DNA of 64,000 nucleotides from Calonectria ilicicola (lineage: Eukaryota > Ascomycota > Sordariomycetes > Hypocreales > Nectriaceae). Location of the stretch: assembly GCA_020809705.1 (NCBI GenBank), contig CP085828.1:3038001-3102000 (forward strand). The letters are read 5' to 3'. Shown piece after piece: positions 10,502 through 23,524 of this stretch. Position 1 is the first letter of the stretch. Every line of letters begins with the position of its first letter. The translations under genes were made by a program, and so were the position numbers. The notes under the pieces were generated by a model, which was not told the origin of the DNA, made no database searches, and worked only from the letters and a program-made list of their open reading frames with translations.

Positions 10502-13500
10502 TTATTTCCACGCATTCAGTCCTGCCCATGGATCATGAGGCTGTTGCTGCGCACCCTGGGAATGTACATTGGTGGCATCATACTCCTTATTTCCATAGTG
10601 AATTGTTTGCTGCGGTCCCAGCGGGGGAGGTCCAGGAGGAGGAGGCGGTGGCACAAAGCCCGGCGGCACGTAACCTGGTTGCTGTTGTCCTTGTCCACTT
10701 CCAAATGAACCATACGAGTGGTGCTTGTGCCCAAACGTTGACTGATTGGGAGGCGGGGATGCTGGGCCTCTCATGGCGTTCATACCAAAAGAAGTCTGGT
10801 TCGGAGGAGGGGACGTCGGACCTGGTGTCGGGCCGTACTGGCTAGGGTTGTACGTCGGTTGTGCATACGAGGTCATCGACTGAGGGCTAAAGGCTTGTGT
10901 CGTTTGCTGGCCAGGGAAGCCTTGGTAAGTTTGCTGTTGGTTGGCGGGGGGTGAGGTGGGAACTTGGTATTGTCCCTGGAAATTGTTGTACCGAGGAGCC
11001 TGGCCAGATTGAAATATGGGCGCTGGTGCAGGTCGGTTTGCTGGGGGATGTGGTTGTGGTGACGATTTGGTCGGTTCCATCGACATCCTATCCATAAGCT
11101 CCCGTAGACGTTCCCTCTCCATCTCAGCCTGTGAACTCTTGTTTGATGCCCGCTCCTGTTCGATTTGACCGAGAAGCTGTGCTCCCTCCGCCCTGCGGTT
11201 GTTGACAAACGCTTCCACGTTCTTTTCCAAGCTCTCCACTGTTTCTCGCATTTCCGCGTACCAATTCTTGGCGCTCTGCAATCCAGCTTCCAGATCCAGA
11301 AACTCCTGGTACGCGCGCTTATACCGGTTTACGACTGACGATCGATACCTCTGGATAGCTTCATATTTGCTCTGCTCTGACTGGACTCTCTTGTCTTGTA
11401 ATAGCTTGTTGAATGATATCGTCAACTCCTTCATCAAGCTCGATTGTTTATGATTCGCCTGCAAGAGGCGGTTTTGGTGAGGTCGGAACTTTTCCAATTC
11501 CTGTTCAAACAACTGAGTCTCGTAGTTTGAAATAGACTTTTTGTTAAGGATGAGAATTTGTGAGATGTCATCGTTGTGAGCCTAATATTGTTAGAAATTC
11601 ACTAACTCAAATCCAATAGTGATCATGACGACGAACCTTTTCCTTCAGGTCCTTAAGCACCTGGTTCCTCTCTCGTTTGATAAGATTAAGTTTCTTCAAA
11701 ATATCCTCGACCTTGTTGATTTGTTCCACCACACTCGGGCCCTCTTCAAAGTCTGCGTCGAGGAGATTGGGTTCGCCACCTGCTGGGCTCGAGGCATTGC
11801 TGCCCTTCGCCTTGGCCTTGGCAACCGCTGCCTGGAAAAGCTGATCGATCTCACCCGTTTGGACGGCTCGTCTCATCTCGTCAAATTCCCACTCGTTTTG
11901 TCGAAGTTTACTGGCCAGCTGGTTATCACTTCTAGAAGCTTCATCCAGAGCTTCTCGATAGTTTCTAATATCGCCCCGCAATGTTGTCGTCAATCTCGAA
12001 CTGGGCTGCTGAGACCATTCATTTTCATATTTGGATCGCATTTTCTCACACACGCCCTCCTCCATATCCAAGGACTTGGTGCTCTTGTCCAAGTTGGAGA
12101 TGATGGACTCCTTCTCGTTACGTAGGAATTCAAAAATGGCGACGGGGTTTTCGTGATCTGCAACGTCCTCGCACCATTGTCGGAAGTCTTCGTCGGGTAG
12201 GATGTCTTGGTCAAAACCACCTTTCAACACTTGTAGTGCACCAGGCAGTCGGAGGTAGTCGAGGCTCGCTGCCATCTCACCATTGGCAGTATCGACCCTC
12301 TCCGTCTCAGCTCTGACCAGCTTGGCCTTTTCCTCATCATAGAGACTAGCCGATTCTGTCACAGCCAGGGGAACAATCTTTGAAAAAAGATCGGGGCCGG
12401 TGATGCGCTGGATATCTTGTCCGGCATAGAGTTCACTAACAGGGATTGGCTTCGCGGCGGGGAGCTTGCCGACAGGCTCCAGACTAGCCTCTGCGGGAAC
12501 AGTTTGGTGATAAATGTAATCGTTATCCTTTAAGAACTCCTGCAACTTGGCCTGAACAGTCGAGTAGTGCCGCTTGGCGATTTCCTGGAGGAGTCCGCCA
12601 CATTCGGCATTGAGATTGGAACTTGGGGGCACAGATGTGGGGAAGTTTCGAGCTATCCGATCAGCCTCCTTCGCTTGGACCTCTGCAGCCTGCAGGCGGC
12701 CAACTGCAACGCCATGTTGGTTGGCGTCATCGTCTGCGAGAGCTTGGTAATACTGAGCCATCGAGTTTAACAGGTTGGTTTTTATCTGGCCCCCACGTTA
12801 GCTTGCCGCCAAGCACAGCGTTATATATAGCAACAAAATAGCCCCCCAAAAAGAACTGGTGGAGATAATAATTACCTGAATAAACATCAACCACACTTTT
12901 TCAAAAATTGCCTTGTTGACGTTTTCCTGAACACCCTCGAGTGCTTGACTATAGAGATAGCCTGCTTGCGAAGCAAGCTTTGCAAGTAATGCGACTTTTT
13001 TCTTGTCGGAAATTTGTTTCTCAAGAAATACCTCTTGGGCTTGTGCAAGCATAATGTTAATGAGAGCCTTAACGGTCTCCCTGCTCAAGTCGGATGATGG
13101 AGCATGAAGGAAATTTTCGTTGATGTAAGTGAACATGCCGGCCGAGGCCTGGAATGAATGGTAGGCCGTCTTGAGAGCCGACTCCTCGGCGCGGTCTTGG
13201 GCCGCAGCATGGCAGGACAGTATGGCGGAAATGTTGAAGATTATAGAAGCCTTCTCAAAAGCAAGAGAATATTGCGCCGTAGACTTGTGGGTAAAAGCAT
13301 CAAACCTGTATAGCAACCAACATTAATTAGACGTACATTACGCGAGAAGCTTATAAGCAAGTTGGGGGCCAATGACGGACCATGTGAAGGAGATTTTGAT
13401 GTGCTGCTCATCAACCGGGAAGCGCAAATCGAGGAGCTCAAGTTGGCCATAATATCTATACAGCATATCTCTCCCAGCGGTGCTGTCTTTACCAGCACCC

Positions 13501-13658
13501 CTCATATCCTGCCTCAGGCGATTGAGAGTGGCACATTCCTCTGCGTATCGTTCGGGGTCATCGCCATAGGTGTCACGGATGTATCCTTTTAGCGGCGCGA
13601 CCCAGTCAATCTCGTTAGTGGCCTTGAGGGGCACTGAGATCATAGGTGACTGCGACAT
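10502..13658 (-). CDS. bro1: BRO1 domain protein, vacuolar sorting/ESCRT-III adaptor (Bro1/Vps31), 4 exons, 978 aa
   Basis: Exons are 13658-13381, 13305-12876, 12785-11637 and 11581-10502; introns of 75, 90, 55 bp are GT-AG and in frame. The N-terminus, with PLKATNEIDW and YRYYGQLELLDLRFP, opens the BRO1 domain (about residues 5-385), a boomerang helical fold that binds Snf7/Vps32 at endosomes. The middle (about 390-720) is the coiled-coil V domain that recognises ubiquitin and YPxL-type ligands. The tail from about 745 is Pro/Gln/Gly-rich with a long proline run (VPPPPPPGPP) and ends in the DPWAGLNAWK motif. In yeast the Bro1 tail recruits the deubiquitinase Doa4 for cargo deubiquitination in multivesicular-body sorting. 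The paralogue PalA/Rim20 of the pH pathway has a different N-terminus and lacks this length, so BRO1 is preferred. Confidence 0.94.
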
Positions 13659-16600
13659 GGTGGGTAATAACTGTGTGCGACGGTGGCTACGGGAAGCGAA
13701 GCTGACTCAAGGGTGGATTGGAAGCCCGATGGATCATGGGCCACCACCCAAGAGCATGCGGCGTGCGTGGATGCGAGAAACGGAGGACGGGCGGATGCAA
13801 AAACGGGCCAGACTGGCAGTCAAGGCCAAGATCGAGGGCGCCGGTTGGCGGGATGAGAGGACGAAGCGGTCGCCTGCGATGCGGCCTGGTATAGTCGACG
13901 TGCGTTCGAGTGTAGCGAGGGCGGGTCGACGGGAGGTCTTTTAGTCTTTTAGGACTACGGCGGCGGCGGCGGGGGGAGGATAGGGCGGGAGCACTGCAGG
14001 TAACGGGGGATGTCGATCGCCAATGCACCTGAGGTTGCGGGCGGTCGGTCGGCACCACGGAGAGGTGGCCAAACTGTCGGGTAGCAGAGGGTCGGCGGGA
14101 GGGCCAAGATCGAGAGGCCGTGGAATGAAGTAGGAGGTTGGAAGTCAAGGCGAAGTCAGCAAAGACAGTGTAGCTCGCTCGACTGTCAACGTCCACGGGG
14201 AGCGGGGTCCGAGTGTAACCAGCGCAGCGGTGACGAAATAGGGCACCTCAGAGCCCAAGCCAAGGGCGGGATAGCGGGAGAGGAGGCAGCTGGCAGCGCC
14301 TAGATCTGTGTCGGGTGGTGGGGGCGCCTGAAGCGCTTTCTTTTGTGGTGTCGGGAGAGCGACAGGCAGCAGGATGAAGCGCCAGGCGCGAAACGGGAAA
14401 GGTCTTGAGCTCCAAGCACAACGTAAGAAAATGCGCAGCTCTTTTCGCTTCTGACACAGCCTCGCAGCGAGGACACCGTGTGTGAGATGGAGATGGAGAT
14501 GGAGAGAGAGAGCGTCAATGACTACAGGCTGTTAGCCGCTGGGTCCCCGTCGCTACCTTGCCTTTTCTAGGTAGAGGTACCTAAGCTCGGGCTACGCAGC
14601 GGGTAAAGTAGCCCACCAAGACAGGTGCCTGACTATTCTTATCACACCAAACACATGGAACGCACATGGAGTTAATAGGTGTTCGGCAGGGTGTGAGCAG
14701 CTTGGCTTGGGAGGACCGATGTAAGGCACCTTTCAGGTACCTCCCTGTTGCATATGCATATTAGGTAGGCACTTGTCTCCCGGCTGTGCCTCCCACTGGG
14801 CCCTATACTTAGCAACTATGGATGCAGACAAGATTGCTTTTTATTGCTTTTGCAATGCTAGCTCGCCTGTCTGCCAACGGGCACTACCTAGCCTGTGCTC
14901 TTGTGCGTCGTGCCGTGCCGTGCTGTGTCGGCTGCCACGATTTCACTGATTGTTGAGGACTGCTGGAGTTTTCAGCATCATACCACATACCACACATCAC
15001 ACATCACACATACGACCCCGACCAGCACCCCAGCAAGCAGATGGGCCCTGTGCTCGCCCATTCACGCTAGCAACCGCCTGCCAGAGACGCTGCCACAAGC
15101 CGCCAGCCAGTAACGTCGCCGAAACGCTCAGTGGCGACTCGTCGCCCTGGTCTCGGTGTCTGGGGCTTGGCTTGCTTCACGCCTCGTCCAGGTCAACCGC
15201 CCACTTTGGACTGGGCTCGGCTGAAGCTCCCCTTCGGCGGCGCTGGTGCTTTCACACCGATACCAGGAATGCCCCATCTTTGTTCGGGGTTTGGTGAAGA
15301 AACTATGCAACTCCAGCTTGTATACGCTTTTTTTTCGCTCTACAATCCCTCGCCGCAGGAAATAGAGCTACGTGGTCATGAGCTGAGCTGGGCAGGCAGT
15401 GTCAAGTGGGTGTGAAGTATGTGTCAAGCAAGCATCGACAACGACGCAGCTCGAACGGACAGCTTCGCCCAAGATGCCGCGTCACGACAACTTCAGGCAT
15501 CTCCCTAAGAATTCAAGCCCTAATTGCCACGAACACGAATCACAGCCTCCGCTCGTCAGCCGGCGTCATAGTCGCATATCCGTCCGTCCCATGGATTCCC
15601 CATCGTCATCACTGCCTCGCCCACCTTTTTTGCTTCTCTCTCTCCCGCCCACTGCTAGCCACGCCAACTCACCAGGGTCCCCCCTCTCTTCCTCTCTCAC
15701 TTGTCCGTCTTGGACAAGGGACTTCCTTGGCTCATTCCACAGTGTTCCTCTCTCACAGGGTCGTCCTTCAGCTTGGTTTTCATCCGCTCTCATCCGTGCC
15801 TAAGAATTATTTAATAGCGCCACTTTTAATTAACTTTGACGGCCATGTGTCTCGACCTCTGTGCGCTGTGGCGCTTCCCACCGGTGCAATTCCCTGTCCT
15901 CTGGCGCGGTACGATGACAAGCATAATGTCACCTACTTAGCCAAAGAAACAACAAGGTCTTGTCCCTTTGTTCACGGTCGTGCATAGCTTCACGGTCGAG
16001 AACCTTTATTTCGCCGCCATACAAGTCACCATGTCCCTGGCAGCCTTGAGAGTGGCAAGCAGACACCCTTGATTTGTCCGGCCGCTCTAAGCGCCCAGGC
16101 GAACTGCGCTACCCTCAGAGTGTGCGACCAACTGCAGGAGATAGGTTCTTGATGAGCGACAATCGTGTGAAACAAACACCAACGGGCCCTTTTACATCAC
16201 ACCGGACTTTTCTGTTAGGAGAAGTAGCGCGGACGATGTGGGCAATTGCTATTCGGTGTCTACTTGCACCGGACTTCGCAATCTTGCATCCCCATGTACA
16301 CTCTTTCGCTACGCTGCAATGCAAGTGAAGGATGACACCAGTGTGATTTGAGGCCAACCACCAGCAACGAACCGACGCAAGCTTCCCATGAACAATAGCG
16401 CTCTGCAAGTGAACATCTCCTCGGGCACACGCAACAAAAGCAGTAGCAATTCCCGCACTGCCCACAGATGCAACAAGCGACCAGGCTATAACTGGCTCAC
16501 CTTATATCATGACCACATCAACTCTATCCAGGATCTTGTCCCCTCCCTCTCTCTTTCGTCTTTAACATCACAGACCAAATCCCACAATCGATGGCACTCA

Positions 16601-18429
16601 CTAACGTCTAGCTTCACAACCTCATGCGGGTGACATCCCTCTCACATGCTCGTCCCTGCTGCCCATTGGCCCGCCATTTGCACTCAGCAAACATGGGGGT
16701 CTAGCTCAACCACGCGCGGCCCGCTGTTGCAAGGGCCCCTGGTCTGGCTCGCATCGACTAACTTCTCTCCCCTCTTGTCTTCTCCCACTCCCACACTTTG
16801 AGATCGACCGTCAGCGGCCACTTCTGCGGCCCATCTGTATCTTTATTGAACGGCCAAGATCTTTGCTACATTTGGGGGACGGCACAGACACGGAAATGGG
16901 GGCCGCCGCCGACCAACCACCGATGTATATCAAGCCTCATATCAATCAGCTAGACATGATGCAATGTGACCCGCGCGACAGGAATCAACCCCAATTCTTC
17001 GATGGCATTGGACCCGACCGTGACATCGCGATACGGCCCTCCTCCTCGCTTCGGCCTTTGTGGGATAGGGCCCTTCAAGTGACTGCACGACGCGACATGA
17101 TACTTATGCGGGAATCGACCGAGGCCAGTCGCATCAGCCCATCCCGACCAGCCACCAAGACGCTCCATCACCCCGCAACCTGAACAAAGCACATGGCTGA
17201 AGGCCCTGGTGACATGATTTGAGCGCCCAATACCTCATAATAACCTGTCCCTGTCCCGATCTACTGATTAGCTTATCTTCCTCGCCCTTCCCCTCTTATG
17301 ACGTCTAATTGTCAGGAATTGATGACTTACATCCATTGCTCGTGACTTGTACAGTGTAATCTTTTGAAAGATTGTACCCCATACAATTTTCTTACCATTT
17401 TCTAATTAAATTAGAAATAAATCTATAAATACTATATACACATACATACGATAACCCAATAAATAATTCATATAGTAATATTTTATTATTCATATTCTTT
17501 ATGTTACTATCAAATAGATATTTCAAAGAAGTTGAGACCTTTACTGTTGAACGTGCGTTGTATGCCTGCATAGTCTGTTGCATTTCGTCACATAAGCTAA
17601 CAGTCTGCACAATGATGTCAAATGGATGCGCGAGAATAAGGTACGCCATCTAGAAATGAAACTAAGATACACTAGATAGCGCATAAATTGTTAAAAAAAA
17701 ATTAGTAGTAACATAACAATAGCATTCGGGGGGAAGGCTTGCTCTGTTTTTCTTATGGCTGAATGACTTGCCCTGAACTCCTCCGGCCATGAATGCGTCA
17801 AACTTGTCAAGTCTCATTGAGGACCTAGACTTGCATTTGCAACATGTCTTGGTGCCAATTTCACACTACTATTTAGACTGAAATTTAACTTCCCATCTCT
17901 TCCTTCCCTTTTTTGTTGACAAGTGTTCAACATGACATTGGTTGTCTTTCTCTATGATTATGCTCCTTCACATGAAGACCCTATAGGGTAATATACTTCT
18001 TGCTAATGCGCTGAAATGAGTATGGGTCTCTTCAACCCCAGCCGATCAGGAAATCAATTGCAGGGCCGAATATATTAGTAGATAATCGGAATATTCTTTT
18101 CAGATCGATTTTATGCGCGCACTCGGGTTCTTCTCTTATAGCTTGGAGTGATGTAACACCAACTATGCGGCGATTGGCATACTCCCATGAAATGATCTAC
18201 TTGCCGTCGTTACGTAGATTGGATTGCCCAAACATCAAGACTAGACTAGAGGAACGATTCAAAAAAAAAAAGTATCATGGTTAAGAAGATATATGGCATG
18301 TAAAATAACACCTGCGATTCTCAATGTGTTTATCCAACAGATCCGACAATGCCTGTACCCCCAAAGACGACAACGAGATGAGGAACTGCATTCATTTAAG
18401 CCCGATAATTTGCCAATTCTAGCATTAAA
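13659..18429. other. Long gene-poor intergenic stretch
   Basis: About 4.8 kb without a supportable gene. 13659-14520 is GC-rich and should include the bro1 promoter; a short GAGATG-type repeat lies near 14480-14510. 14900-16800 is rich in CT and short open frames that look like chance. 17380-17560 is strongly AT-rich with many TA steps, resembling RIP-decayed sequence. No tRNA, rRNA or recognisable transposon domain was found. Confidence 0.45.
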
Positions 18430-21210
18430 TCAAGTGAAAACACTTTCTGTTAATAAATTAACCTGTAATCCTCTTTCAGCCATCTCAGCATCTTCAAGGA
18501 ATTGGAGAGGGTGCCACACTAGGTGGCCTTGGATTTGATTTAGCTTTTGGCGAGCATCCTCAGGTGGCATGAGTTGGTCGAAGATGTGTCCGGCTTTGAT
18601 ACCCCTTGGAGGTAGGAAACGATCGTAATCCTCAAATGTTTTGACTGCAGAAGGGTTAGCATGTGACTCGTGACACGAGGATAGTAGACCTACTTCTGTC
18701 CATAGGGTCGGCGTGGAAAACGTGAGAGAAAATCTTTGTGTTGGTGTTCGCCTGGGTGGTCCATTTCTCCCACAGCTCATCGGAAAGTGGATCCTCCGTG
18801 AACTTCCAGTACTCATCATTATCGTAAACATTGTTTTCAGGGCGAACAGACGGGGGCTGGGCATTGATATCGTCCTTTGCGTCGAGGGGCTGCGGCGGCA
18901 ATAGTCCCATGTGCTCGCGCCAAAGATAACGACGCAAGGTGGTAGCGTGGTAACCTGCCTTGAAAGGTTGGCCATTCATGGTACTATCAATCATACGCGT
19001 GTCTTCCATGACAATGCTGAGCTCGCTATCGTGGTCACCCTCCTGGCTTCGATCGTTAAGATTGCTTGATCCACAAAGAACAATGCGGTCATCCACGATC
19101 AGCAGTTTGGCATGGACGTAGAGCTCCTCTTGAATCCAGTTTTGGATTTCAGATTCAGGATCCTCCTCAAACCAGACTTCATCAGTAAGTGGACCTGAGC
19201 TAACCATGGCATGATGGGCGACGGAAGCCGATGTCGTCACCGTTTCCTTTGGCATGTTTTCCTCGAAAATCCTTCGGGCTTCCATAGTCCTTTTGATAGA
19301 CTCGTCCATTTCGGCCTGTTTCATCTCTCCCCGCATGTGTTCATCCGCTTCACGATCTTGTGGATCATATGCGCCATGAATACCTTCGGCCATGATTTCC
19401 TCGGCCTCGGCACGTTGGACTTGCTGGTAGCTGATACCAGTCTTCTTTTCCGTTTCTGTCATAGCGGGCGTCTTGTTTAGGCGATCATAGGAACGCAGAT
19501 TAAAGAAGAAGAGGTATTTTGTAGGATCAACTCCTTGAGCTTTGCATTGTCCAAAGATGGAATGCTCTCCTCTGCAAATGCTCTTGTATTGGTAATCCAT
19601 GATGGCTCTTGTCCCAGCAGCTGCATCCTCCCTTAGGTCTCCAGCGAACCCGGGAATGGCGGGAATGATGACGATAACCCGGAATTTCCTCTGCTCTTTA
19701 TCGGCGCGGACGACTGCATCAACGATAGCGCGGCCGATAGTATTTTGAATTGGAGCTTGCTCCTTGCCGGTAGCAGTGATGAAGAATTGGTTTTCAATGT
19801 ATACAAAATGCTGGGCGTTGCGAATGATTTCAATGTATGCATTCTGAATAGAGTGATCTGTCAGGATACCACTGGACCAGTCTGCACTGGACCTAACAAT
19901 CTGCGCCTTGACGGTGCCGCGATTATCGAGGTTCTTCCCCGATAGAGGTGTGAGAGGATGTTGTACATACTCACCCACCGGATGCTTCGGCCGCTGGACG
20001 CCAACGAGATCCTCATTCTCGCCCTCACGACCTTCGAGCATAATCCAATCGAACCGTTCATCGCGTTTATATTTGTCGCGCTTGATAAAATTCCAGCGCA
20101 AGACAAAGTGCTCCGCAATATCGTAGACACAGGGCCCGATTACAGCCATCGCAACATCATGCCAAGGCATGCGACCGTATTCAGCTTTACTCAACTCGTT
20201 CTCTTGCCACTGAGATACTTGTTGAAAGTCCATGATTCTATTGTTGTTAAAGTCTTGTCCGGGGAAGATTTCTTCTCGTACACCCTCGGGGTGAACGTCA
20301 GAGAGAGGGTGCTGGTGGGCATCCCATCGTCCGAAGCACAAATCAAGACCGCCAATAAAGGCCATCGCGTAATCAATTACGATGAATTTCTCGTGGTGAG
20401 CCCAGAACACTGTGACATCGGCGAGATTTTCAAATGGATTATGATCTGGATGTCGAATCACTCGGATATTTCCATACCCGGGGCTTCCTTCAGGACACAG
20501 GCGGTTGAGAGCATGTTTTGTGTGCGCCGAGTTGCAGGTGAGTGCCTGCTCAACCTCTTTATACACACTAACAAAGATTTTGACACCTTCTTCGGCTTTT
20601 CTCTTGAGGAGCTTGTCAAGCCGATATTCTTGTGTGTAATAGGGCGGGCGTCTCAGAAAGAGCTCGGGAGAGAGCCACCAATCGGCAATGTAAATTGACT
20701 CCTTGGCTTGCTCGAGCGCAACAGACACGGCCCAGAAATAGTCGCGCCCATCCACATACCACTTGACCAGGTTTCCCTCGCGCTCTGGAAAGTACGATTC
20801 GTATCGGTTCGATTTGCATTGTGCGGTACGCTTCTCGTCGCATTTGATCTCGTGTTCCTCATCATGACGGTGTTGCTTGTTGAACTGTGGATTTTGTCAG
20901 GGATCGGCGGAGTGCAGGGTGTTTGCGAATTGGGATTATGCATGTCGTGTGACAGCCTTTTAATCGCAGAAACTGGACAAAAATGTTTTTCTTTTGGAGC
21001 GCAAGACTTACGATATTTGCAACTTTGCCCAGCTTGTGTCTTGAGTACGGTTAGTGGGAAAGTGTGCATTTGCGACACCGACAAGACTGACTTTTGGTGA
21101 ATTAGGCTCACTTTGGCCTCCTCCAGCTTGGTTTCGCTGAGCTTGTCCTTGAGGTCTCCCAGCATGCTGCTGAAGCCAAACCTGCTCCCCTCTTTCTTGT
21201 GGTTTGCCAT
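18430..21210 (-). CDS. pldA: Phospholipase D (two HKD motifs), 4 exons including a 21-nt microexon, 841 aa
   Basis: Exons are 21210-21112, 21032-21012, 20884-18694 and 18644-18430. Two catalytic HKD motifs are present: HEKFIVID (about H204, K206, D211) followed by FIGGLDLCFGRWD, and HAKLLIVDD (about H631, K633, D638) followed by GSSNLNDRS. This is the PLD superfamily arrangement that hydrolyses phosphatidylcholine to phosphatidic acid and choline. The protein lacks the PX and PH domains of Spo14/PLD1 and matches the shorter Aspergillus PldA type in length. The C-terminus (HLVWHPLQFLEDAEMAERGL) matches what I recall of that family. The microexon encodes LGKVANI and is needed to join KLEEAK to FNKQHRHDEE in frame. 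It is divergent from the GLTP gene across 1.5 kb. Confidence 0.92.
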
Positions 21211-22713
21211 AGTGAAGGTGAAGGCCGCGACGGCGTTGAATTGATCAGGAATTGGGCGTTTGGCAAGTTGTGTCCCGCGGGGGGGTGTGAAGGATGACGG
21301 CCGGAAGAGAAGGAGGGGAGAAGCGCGAAATGGGGATAAGCTTATTAGGTAACGTTTCTTGGCCTCGAGAAGAGGATTGCCAAGAAACTACGCAAGGCTT
21401 GGTCGGAAAAACGGCACGAGGGAGACGCACAAGAGCAAAGTGGACGATGTCATCGGCTGGCGGGAGCTGAGAATCTGCAGCCAAGCATGTGTGCAAAAGA
21501 CTTGCATGCAAGGCGGGTTGTTGATCTAACGAGCGGGGCACAATTGTTGCGACTTTGGTTTCGTCGTGGCTTGTAAGCCGGGGCCTTTTCTTTTTTGGGT
21601 GCACAAAGTATGTAAGAAGAGCATGGATGCCCAGCATCTTCTAGCCTCTGGCCGGCGGCTAGTGGCCGCTCCTAGAAACGCACGATGTGTGTGCTCTTCC
21701 TCGCTCACGGATTCGATAGACCCGCCGTGGGACCATGGCGCTTGCTTGCCTGAAGCCAAGGGCCGCGTGGAGGACCCGTTGGTGCGGGTGGAAACATTCT
21801 GAGAGAAAAATGAGCTCTTCAGCTTGCTTTTTTTCTTTGGTGTCATGGTTGTTGCCTAACCAAAACTTCCCCAGAAAGCCTCTGCTGCAATTTACTTGAA
21901 CCAAGCTGCGTCTGTATTGTCCTCGGAAGAAGGGCCGCCATGGCGGGGATGGGGATAGGAAGCACGGAACATGACGTCACGAACGTTCATTGGATTGCTG
22001 TTTATGAGACCCTGGTGCCAGGTGTGATTTGCGTCGAGTCTATCTGAAGCAAAGGATTGTCCCCGAAATCCAGGTTCCTTGTGTTTTCTTGTCAGGCAGG
22101 CCTCCAATAATCATACCACTTGCCATGACCTCTTTGGAGTTGGCTAGCTGTCAGATTGATTTTCTGGGCTGAGTTCACCATGCCCCGCCAAGCCGAAAGT
22201 CCCCAAGTCCCCAGAGGCGCGAGAAATTCAGGACTTTAGCCAAGAACGGACGGAATGAGGGGGGCTCCCGAGGCCAGCTACCCTCTGGTCTGGAGCTCTG
22301 AAAACGCGTCATGGCCAGACAATGCCAGCACCCACAGCTGGCTCCAGCATTACTCGTGGGCGGTGAAGCTAGGTTCTAGGTTCGTTACTTGGAGCTCGTA
22401 TCATCCCCTCCCCAATCACGCCGTGTGGGTTCTCGACCCCTTATCGGAGCTGGATAGTTCCGGCCCCGCTGCAGCACAGTGCAGCCCAGAGCTAAGGTGT
22501 GCTCTTTCAGGCCGAAATGTGGCCCAAATGTTATCAATCCGTACTGTGCATAGCACCCCTCCTTGACCCGCCCCCTCCCCCTCGTAGCTTGTCGCATCTC
22601 AGGGGACAGCTTGACCGCTACCACTCTGTCCTTTTTGTTCTTATTTTCAACCTCGCCTTTCTTCTTTCTTTCTTCATCTAATCCATATTTACCCATCATT
22701 ACAATCACTCATC
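21211..22713. promoter_or_regulatory. Divergent intergenic region between phospholipase D and GLTP genes
   Basis: About 1.5 kb that must contain both promoters. A pyrimidine-rich leader just upstream of the GLTP start (about 22620-22710, with CTTTCTTTCTT) is typical of fungal transcription start regions. No specific operator could be named. Confidence 0.45.
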
Positions 22714-23524
22714 ATGGCTGCACCAATTCCCGCCGGCGGTACTATTGTTGACACCTTCAAACGCTCCTTCACGGACGTCCCTGTCGATGCAGCCAACGGT
22801 AATGCCGTCTCTACCCTCGAGTTCTTGGACGCTTCTGAGTCCTTGACTACCATGTTCGGTATGTATATCTGAGACATCTGCCGTCAGATTTGCCAAATAT
22901 TAATCTTAGCATCCAGATGTGCTTGGCGGCGTTGCCTTTGGCCCTGTCAAGAGTGACCTGTTGGGCAATGTCAAGGTTCGTCTAAAGCCCAATTCCAGTA
23001 TACCTCCTGAACACTTCAATATCTGACCAAATTATTCTCCTAACAGAAGCTCCGCACACGATACGAAGAAGCCCCTGCCGAGTCCGCTAATGTCCAGGAC
23101 CTCGCCCGAAACGAGCTCAAGACCAAGAGCCACACTGCTACCGAGGGTCTCCTCTGGCTTGTACGGTGAGTGTTCATGGATCATTTTTAGTTATTTATAG
23201 TTGGACTGACAGGATTCCTCACTTGGTAGTGGCCTTGACTTCACTTGCCAGGCTCTCAAGGCCAACGTGGCCGCCCCTGCCGAAGAGCTTTCGGTTTCGT
23301 TCAAGAATGCTTACGGCAACACCCTAAAACCCCACCACAGCTTCATCGTCAAGCCTATTTTCAGTGCCGCCATGAGTGCCTGCCCCTACCGCAAGGACTT
23401 CTACAGCAAGCTCGGCGAGGACCAAGCAAAGGTCACCGAGGAGTTTGGAAAGTACCTTGCAGCTCTCGACAGTGTTGTTGCTATTCTGAAGGAGTTCGTT
23501 AATAGCAAGGAGGCGAAGTGGTAA
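22714..23524 (+). CDS. het-c: Glycolipid transfer protein (GLTP fold), HET-C type, 4 exons, 205 aa
   Basis: Exons are 22714-22858, 22917-22975, 23047-23165 and 23230-23524; introns of 58, 71 and 64 bp are GT-AG and keep frame. The conserved GLTP ligand-site residues are present: D62, N66 and K69 in the DLLGNVKK segment, W105 in GLLWLVRGL, and the KPHHSF histidines at 143-144. The protein matches the length (about 208 aa) and conserved PHHSFIVKPIFSAAM and SKEAKW ends of Podospora HET-C, which moves glycosphingolipids between membranes and controls heterokaryon incompatibility by allelic difference at het-c. Cytosolic location is expected, with no signal peptide. Whether this allele takes part in incompatibility in this species is unknown. 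Confidence 0.94.

Noticed and set aside
13687..14196. 169-codon minus-strand open frame upstream of bro1
   Set aside because: Ser/Arg/Pro-rich translation of GC-rich promoter DNA with no motif; a competing plus-strand frame is also open.
15406..15987. 193-codon plus-strand open frame
   Set aside because: CT-rich DNA translating to Ser/Leu/Pro runs in more than one frame; no domain or conserved feature visible.
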